Positions 59,838 through 64,000 of a stretch of DNA of 64,000 nt are shown here, in pieces. The notes under the pieces were generated by a model. The model ran no database searches. It saw only the letters and a list, made by a program, of their open reading frames with translations, and had not been told where the DNA came from. The first letter of the stretch is position 1. Every line of letters starts with the position of its first letter. Where the stretch lies: NCBI GenBank assembly GCA_020249285.1, contig JADCFX010000025.1, forward strand, positions 25,988-89,987, given 5' to 3'. Both the position numbers and the translations under genes were made by a program. The DNA comes from Roseomonas sp. Its GTDB lineage: Bacteria; Pseudomonadota; Alphaproteobacteria; Acetobacterales; Acetobacteraceae.

Positions 59838-61484
59838 TCAGCTCAACTTCATGCCGGCATAGCCCTGCGCGGCGACTTCATCACATTTCGCGCGATAGGC
59901 TGGCGCGCCGCCCTGATATTGCAGAATGCGTCGCTGATCGCGCCCTTCGACATTGCGATTGATGCCGGTCGCCCAAGAATCGATCTGGGCATAGAGCATA
60001 CCCTCGGCCAGGGTTTCGATATGATGCGACCATTCGGCTTCCGCGGCTTCGGTCGCTTCAAAGCGGCTGATGCCGTTATCGCGCACATGGCGCATCAAAT
60101 CCGTCACCCATTCCACATTCTGTTCAATGCAGCGCGGGATATTGCAGCGGGTGGAGGCATTATGCGGCCCGACAATCGTCAGCATATTCGGGAAGCCTGC
60201 CGATTGCAGTCCTAGATAGGTTTTCGGCCCATCCGCCCATCTATCCTTAAGCCGCTGACCGCCAATGCCCCTGAAATCAATTCGGTCAAAAGCGCCGGTG
60301 ATGGCGTCAAAGCCCGTGGCGTAGATGATCATATCGAATTCATATTCGGCATTGCTGGTCTTGATGCCCTTCGGCGTAATGCGCTCAATCGGCGTTTCGT
60401 TGATATCCACCAGGCGGACATTGTCGCGATTATAGGCTTCAAAGTAGCGGGTTTCGAGCGGGACGCGGCGCGTACCAAAACCGTGATTTTTCGGGATCAA
60501 CTTATCGGCAACGGCCGAGTCCTTCACGCGCTGGCGTATCTTGCGCGCGATGAAGTCGCTGATCAGCGCATTGGCCTTTGGGTCGGTCAGGATATCCCGG
60601 TAATTCGCCTGCCAAATGCCAAAGCCAGGCTCCGCGTAGCGCTGTTCCCAAAAGGCTTCACGTTCTTCTGGCGTGACTTCAAACACGCTGCGCGGATCGG
60701 CATTATGGATATAGCAGCCAGGCGTGGTGCGCAGCAGCGCGAAAAGCGCTGGGTAATTACCCTTGATCTGGCGCTGTTCTTCTTCCGTGATTGGGCGGTT
60801 ATGCAAAGGCGCGCACCAATTGGGGGTGCGTTGAAAGACCGTGAGGGAACCAACCTCAGAAGCAATGGTCTGGATCACCTGCACACCGGTGGCGCCCGTG
60901 CCAATCACCGCCACGCGCTTGCCCGCGAAGCTGACGGGTTCATGTGGCCAGCGATAGGTATGGAAGGATTGGCCAGAAAAACTTTCAACGCCCGGGATGC
61001 GCGGCAGTGTATCTGCGGAAAGCGGGCCAAGGGCGGTGATCAGGAAGCGGCAGTTATGCTCTGCGCCCGTATCAAGTGTGACTGTCCAGCGCTGCGCAGC
61101 TTCATTGAAATGCGCGCTCACGACGCGGCTATTGAATTGGATATGGCGACGCAGATCGAACCTATCCGCCACATGCTGCAAATAACGCAAAGTTTCGGGC
61201 TGCGGGGCGAAATGTTCAGACCATGACCATTCCTGCAGCAACTCATCGGAAAAGGAATAGCCGTAGGTATAGCTTTCGGAATCAAACCGCGCGCCCGGGT
61301 AGCGGTTCCAATACCAGGTGCCGCCTAGATCGCTGCCGGTCTCGAACACTTGGACGCCATAGCCAAGCTCCCGCAGGCGATACAGCTGATAGAGGCCGGA
61401 GATGCCGGCGCCGATGATGATCACATCGGGCTCGGTCAAGGCCGGGCCGGAGCTTGCCGGCATGCTTCGCCGCATTTCATTCAT
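59838..61484 (-). CDS. Baeyer-Villiger type flavin monooxygenase
   Basis: 548 residues. GAGISG at 25-30 binds FAD, GTGATG at 195-200 binds NADPH, and FSGQSFHTYRWP at 169-180 is the Baeyer-Villiger FxGxxxHxxxWP motif. Length and MIIYATGFDAITGAFDRID resemble cyclohexanone and phenylacetone monooxygenases. It inserts oxygen next to a ketone to give an ester or lactone. ATG 61484 follows ggtgga. It leads the minus-strand run to 56819. Confidence 0.92.
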   Translation of the reverse strand: MNEMRRSMPASSGPALTEPDVIIIGAGISGLYQLYRLRELGYGVQVFETGSDLGGTWYWNRYPGARFDSESYTYGYSFSDELLQEWSWSEHFAPQPETLRYLQHVADRFDLRRHIQFNSRVVSAHFNEAAQRWTVTLDTGAEHNCRFLITALGPLSADTLPRIPGVESFSGQSFHTYRWPHEPVSFAGKRVAVIGTGATGVQVIQTIASEVGSLTVFQRTPNWCAPLHNRPITEEEQRQIKGNYPALFALLRTTPGCYIHNADPRSVFEVTPEEREAFWEQRYAEPGFGIWQANYRDILTDPKANALISDFIARKIRQRVKDSAVADKLIPKNHGFGTRRVPLETRYFEAYNRDNVRLVDINETPIERITPKGIKTSNAEYEFDMIIYATGFDAITGAFDRIDFRGIGGQRLKDRWADGPKTYLGLQSAGFPNMLTIVGPHNASTRCNIPRCIEQNVEWVTDLMRHVRDNGISRFEATEAAEAEWSHHIETLAEGMLYAQIDSWATGINRNVEGRDQRRILQYQGGAPAYRAKCDEVAAQGYAGMKLS

Positions 61485-61609
61485 CGCATCCACCCTTTTC
61501 AGCGCGGCAAGGGCCGGCGCCACCTAACAGAAACCCCATGAACCCAGGCCCAGGGCTTGCGCGCCGGGCAGGACGGGGGCGAGTATTCCCCCAAAACAGG
61601 AAACCGCCA

Positions 61610-62722
61610 ATGCCAAGCCGACTTTTTTCACCGTTTACGCTGCGCGGGCTGACGCTGCCCAACCGCATCATCGTCTCCCCAATGGCGCAGTATTCCGGCA
61701 CCACGGGCAATGAGGCGACGGATTGGCACCTGATGCATTACGGGAATTTTTCGGTCTCTGGCGCTGGCTTGATGTTTTTTGAGGCTACGGCGGTTGAACC
61801 CCGCGGGCGGGTTGGGCGGTTTGATCTGGGGCTTTGGAATGATGCGCAGCAAGACTCCATCGCACGGGTGATGGCGTTTTGCCGCCAGCATGGTCAGGCG
61901 AAAATCGCGATGCAATTGGCGCATTCGGGGCGGAAGGGCTCCACCGCGCAACCCTGGATGGGCGGCAAGTATATCGGGCCGGAGGAGGGAGGCTTCCATC
62001 CCATCAGCCCCGGTGACATCGCCTTCCCCGGCCGCCCGGCGCCGCGCATGCTGGACCATGCGGGGCTGGCTGAGATCAAGGAATTTTTTGTGCAAGCGAC
62101 AAGGCGGGCGGATGCGCTCGGCGTTGATTTGATTGAGTTGCATTCGGCGCATGGCTACTTGCTGCATTCCTTCCTGTCGCCACTGTCCAATAATCGAAAC
62201 GATGAATATGGCGGCGATATCGCGGGCCGCATGCGCTTCCCGTTGGAGGTCTTCGCCGCCATGCGCGCGGTTTGGCCTGAGGAAAAACCGCTTGGCGTGC
62301 GCGTTTCCGCAACGGATTGGATCGAAGGTGGCTGGTCGCTACAGGATAGTGTGGTTTTCGCGCAAGAATTGAAAAAGCTTAGCTGTGATTTCATCTGCGC
62401 GTCTTCCGGCGGTAGCAGCCCTGATCAGCAGATTGATCTCGGACCTGGCTATCAGGTGCCCATGGCGCGGCGCATTCGCGAAGATGCCGGCATTCCGACC
62501 ATCGCCGTTGGGCTGATCAATGAACCGGCGCAGGCAGATCAGGCTTTGCGCGATGGTGCGGCGGATTTAATCGCGATTGGCCGGGGCATGAGCTACAATC
62601 CGCGCTGGGCTTGGCATGCGGCTGAGGCTTTGCGCGAACAGGCGGCCTTCCCGCCGCAATATGCCCGCAGCCATCCCAGCATGCGCTTTGGCGATTTCAC
62701 GAAGCTACCTGCCACACGCTGA
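61610..62722 (+). CDS. NADH:flavin oxidoreductase (Old Yellow Enzyme, YqjM/XenA-like)
   Basis: 370 residues of the FMN TIM-barrel. LFSPFTLRGLTLPNRIIVSP opens the family fold, HSGRKGSTAQPW and LHSAHGYLLHSFLSPLSNNR carry the barrel residues including the active-site His, and DLIAIGRGMSYNPRW the C-terminal phosphate loop. The YqjM-type redox cysteine is replaced (PMAQYSG). It should reduce activated C=C bonds. ATG 61610 follows acagga. The long upstream reading frame has no start signal. Confidence 0.9.
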   Translation: MPSRLFSPFTLRGLTLPNRIIVSPMAQYSGTTGNEATDWHLMHYGNFSVSGAGLMFFEATAVEPRGRVGRFDLGLWNDAQQDSIARVMAFCRQHGQAKIAMQLAHSGRKGSTAQPWMGGKYIGPEEGGFHPISPGDIAFPGRPAPRMLDHAGLAEIKEFFVQATRRADALGVDLIELHSAHGYLLHSFLSPLSNNRNDEYGGDIAGRMRFPLEVFAAMRAVWPEEKPLGVRVSATDWIEGGWSLQDSVVFAQELKKLSCDFICASSGGSSPDQQIDLGPGYQVPMARRIREDAGIPTIAVGLINEPAQADQALRDGAADLIAIGRGMSYNPRWAWHAAEALREQAAFPPQYARSHPSMRFGDFTKLPATR

Positions 62723-62818
62723 AGCCGCCCCTTGACTGAGGGCGCTTCCGGGCTGAGCCTTGCCCTTAAATAACAGCGCGGGCCGTGCAAGCCCGGCGCA
62801 ACGGTGATGAGGAATGTC

Positions 62819-63733
62819 ATGAAGCTTGGTTTCATCGGCCTTGGGAATATTGGTGGTGTCATGGCGCGGCGCCTGGTGAAGGCCGGCCATGCGCTGATAG
62901 TGCATGATCTTGATGCGAAGGCGGTCGCATCGCTCACCGCCATGGGCGCCACCGCCGCGACCAGCGCGCGTGATGTCGCCGACAAATGCGATGCGGTGCT
63001 GCTCAGCCTGCCGACACCGGCTGCGGTTGAAGCGGTGGCCTTGGGCGCGGATGGGCTGGTGCAAGGCAGCATGGCGAAGATTGTGGTGGATCTCTCCACC
63101 ACCGGTCCCACCGTTGCGCGGCGCGTGGCGGAAGGCTTGGCCGCCAAGGGTATTCATTTGATTGATGGGCCGGTCAGCGGCGGTGTTTCAGGCGCCGAGG
63201 CCGGCACACTCGCCATCATGACATCGGGCGATGCCGCATCACAAAAGGCGGTGGAGCCGGTGCTGAAGGCGATCGGGCAAAATATCTTTTATCTGGGCGC
63301 GGAACCTGGGCTTGGGCAGACCATGAAGCTGGTGAATAACGTCATCCTGGCCAGCAATACTTTAGCGTGTTTGGAAGGCATGGTGCTGGGGGCCAAGGCG
63401 GGCCTTGATACCAAGTTGATGTTTGACGTGCTGAATGCCTCAAGCGGGCGTTCCTTCATGTCGGAAAAGCGCGTGCCGCAGGCCATCACGGAACGCGCGC
63501 AGGGTTTCCCGGTGCGCTTTGCCGCAGGGCTGATGCACAAGGATGTAAAGCTGTGCCTGGAAGAAGCCGAACGCTTTGGTGTGCCCATGTTCATGGGGCC
63601 AGCCGCGCGGCAATATCTTTCCATGGCTTTGGCCATGGGTTCCGGGCCAGAGGATTTCGTTTCTACCATTCAGCATATGGAAAAACTGGCAGGCATTGAA
63701 GTGCGCGCCACGCCTAAGGAATCAGGCGACTAA
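62819..63733 (+). CDS. 3-hydroxyisobutyrate dehydrogenase-family NAD(P)-dependent oxidoreductase
   Basis: 304 residues. KLGFIGLGNIGGVMARRLVK is the Rossmann motif, DGPVSGGVSGAEAGTLAIMT the substrate loop and MKLVNNVILASNTLACLEGM the catalytic lysine helix. ATG 62819 follows gagga; earlier in-frame starts at 62804 and 62807 are possible. Third paralogue in the window; it probably reduces or oxidises a semialdehyde in the pathway with the OYE-like enzyme next to it. Confidence 0.88.
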   Translation: MKLGFIGLGNIGGVMARRLVKAGHALIVHDLDAKAVASLTAMGATAATSARDVADKCDAVLLSLPTPAAVEAVALGADGLVQGSMAKIVVDLSTTGPTVARRVAEGLAAKGIHLIDGPVSGGVSGAEAGTLAIMTSGDAASQKAVEPVLKAIGQNIFYLGAEPGLGQTMKLVNNVILASNTLACLEGMVLGAKAGLDTKLMFDVLNASSGRSFMSEKRVPQAITERAQGFPVRFAAGLMHKDVKLCLEEAERFGVPMFMGPAARQYLSMALAMGSGPEDFVSTIQHMEKLAGIEVRATPKESGD

Positions 63734-63766
63734 GCCAGGAAAAATCCGAGCTGCAGGAAGAAGACA

Positions 63767-63937
63767 ATGGAATTCGGCAATCTGATGACCAGCCACCCCA
63801 ATCCCGTGGAAGAACCCTATCCGCATCAGGGCGTCACTGCGCGCACAACTGAGGAAATCCTGCGCAGCCTGACGCTTTTCACCCAGCACGTGATCCCGGC
63901 CTTCCACCCACCCGCCAGTTGCATGGTGGCGGAATAG
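63767..63937 (+). pseudogene. Internally deleted LLM-class (luciferase-like) flavin oxidoreductase remnant
   Basis: A 56-codon frame with gaggaagaag-type Shine-Dalgarno sequence before ATG. Its first part, MEFGNLMTSHPNPVEEPYP then HQGVTARTTEE, is the N-terminus of LLM flavin oxidoreductases, while the rest, ILRSLTLFTQHVIPAF, resembles their extreme C-terminus. About 300 residues normally in between, including the flavin-binding barrel, are absent, so the product cannot be functional. It follows the dehydrogenase by 33 bases and lies near the window end. Identification rests on recall of the family and needs a search. Confidence 0.5.
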
Positions 63938-63993
63938 GCATGGATTTCAGACTGCGGGTAGGGTAATGGGCAGAAATGCTGGAAGCCTATTCC
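63931..63993. repeat. Inverted repeat GGAATAGGC / GCCTATTCC
   Basis: GGAATAGGC at 63931-63939 overlaps the stop of the LLM remnant, and its exact inverted copy GCCTATTCC lies at 63985-63993, 45 bases later. The spacer shows no T-run. It could be a terminator stem with a long loop or a scar of the deletion. The last 60 bases hold no recognisable gene. Confidence 0.3.
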
Positions 63994-64000
63994 AGTCAAC

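Noticed and set aside
58797..60215. 472-codon plus-strand frame
   Set aside because: It runs antisense to acyl-CoA dehydrogenase, aldolase and monooxygenase genes, all with strong family motifs.
1..64000. CRISPR arrays, tRNA or rRNA genes, integrases, intact transposases
   Set aside because: No regularly spaced repeats, cloverleaf-forming segments with conserved arms, rRNA-like stretches or recombinase motifs were seen on either strand.

Overview
The window is GC-rich, almost fully coding bacterial DNA. Codon use, gene families and neighbourhoods point to an alphaproteobacterium, most likely an Acetobacteraceae (Roseomonas-like) environmental heterotroph. Pointers are five TctC/Bug periplasmic receptors, an NDUFA12 homologue beside a DUF2155 gene, a dut-coaBC pair and a paralogue of the B12-dependent ribonucleotide reductase NrdJ. 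This assignment is inference from gene content. I see no rRNA, tRNA, CRISPR array, intact insertion sequence or prophage. The longest stretch without a confident gene is about 235 bases (17204-17438).

Layout. 1-9664: the start of an aconitase-family (LeuC-like) gene, then catabolic genes: two Bug receptors, a glutathione transferase, a carboxymuconolactone decarboxylase-like protein, an enoyl-CoA hydratase, an NHL propeller, a glyoxalase-like protein, an L-threonate dehydrogenase-like enzyme, an AT-richer Nudix hydrolase and an amidase. 9844-14368: a probable hexuronate cassette, with a complete TRAP transporter, uronate dehydrogenase and aldose 1-epimerase. 14434-17203: DUF2889, a carboxymuconolactone decarboxylase-like protein, a 3-hydroxyisobutyrate dehydrogenase-like enzyme and a metallo-hydrolase. 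17204-17473: an inverted repeat and a probable gene fragment. 17439-19835 (minus): a persulfide dioxygenase-like enzyme, then NDUFA12, MlaD, a 74-residue protein and DUF2155. 20001-29124: an NrdJ-derived protein, RidA, a FemAB-like protein, an EamA transporter, a nuclease-helicase fusion, an EEP-fold phosphatase/nuclease, an MFS protein and PPK2. 29131-36458: an AhpD-like protein, a TTC38-like protein, a second RidA, dut, coaBC, an MFS exporter and two Bug receptors.

36565-50528 is an extracellular or surface polysaccharide locus. A long SLBB export protein on the minus strand diverges from nine plus-strand genes: heparinase II/III-like, Wzz-like, O-antigen polymerase-like, PglC-like phosphoglycosyl transferase, PglE-like aminotransferase, two glycosyltransferases, WecB and a PglF-like membrane dehydratase. 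Most of these overlap or nearly touch. The PglF/PglE/PglC-type trio suggests a 4-amino-4,6-dideoxy-sugar as the first, lipid-linked residue. 50542-53936 (minus) is a NitT/TauT-type ABC importer with a maleate isomerase/Asp-Glu racemase-family enzyme. uvrB follows, then DUF3429. 56819-61484 (minus) is a catabolic run of Baeyer-Villiger monooxygenase, HpcH/HpaI aldolase, acyl-CoA dehydrogenase and Bug receptor. The window closes with an old-yellow-enzyme homologue, another hydroxyisobutyrate dehydrogenase-like enzyme and a short ORF that looks like a luciferase-like oxidoreductase with its middle deleted.

The most interesting signals are the NrdJ-derived pseudo-enzyme with a pair of NrdR-box-like palindromes upstream, the RecB-type nuclease fused to a DUF2075 helicase, the polysaccharide locus, an acyl-CoA dehydrogenase without either usual catalytic glutamate, and the deleted luciferase-like gene.
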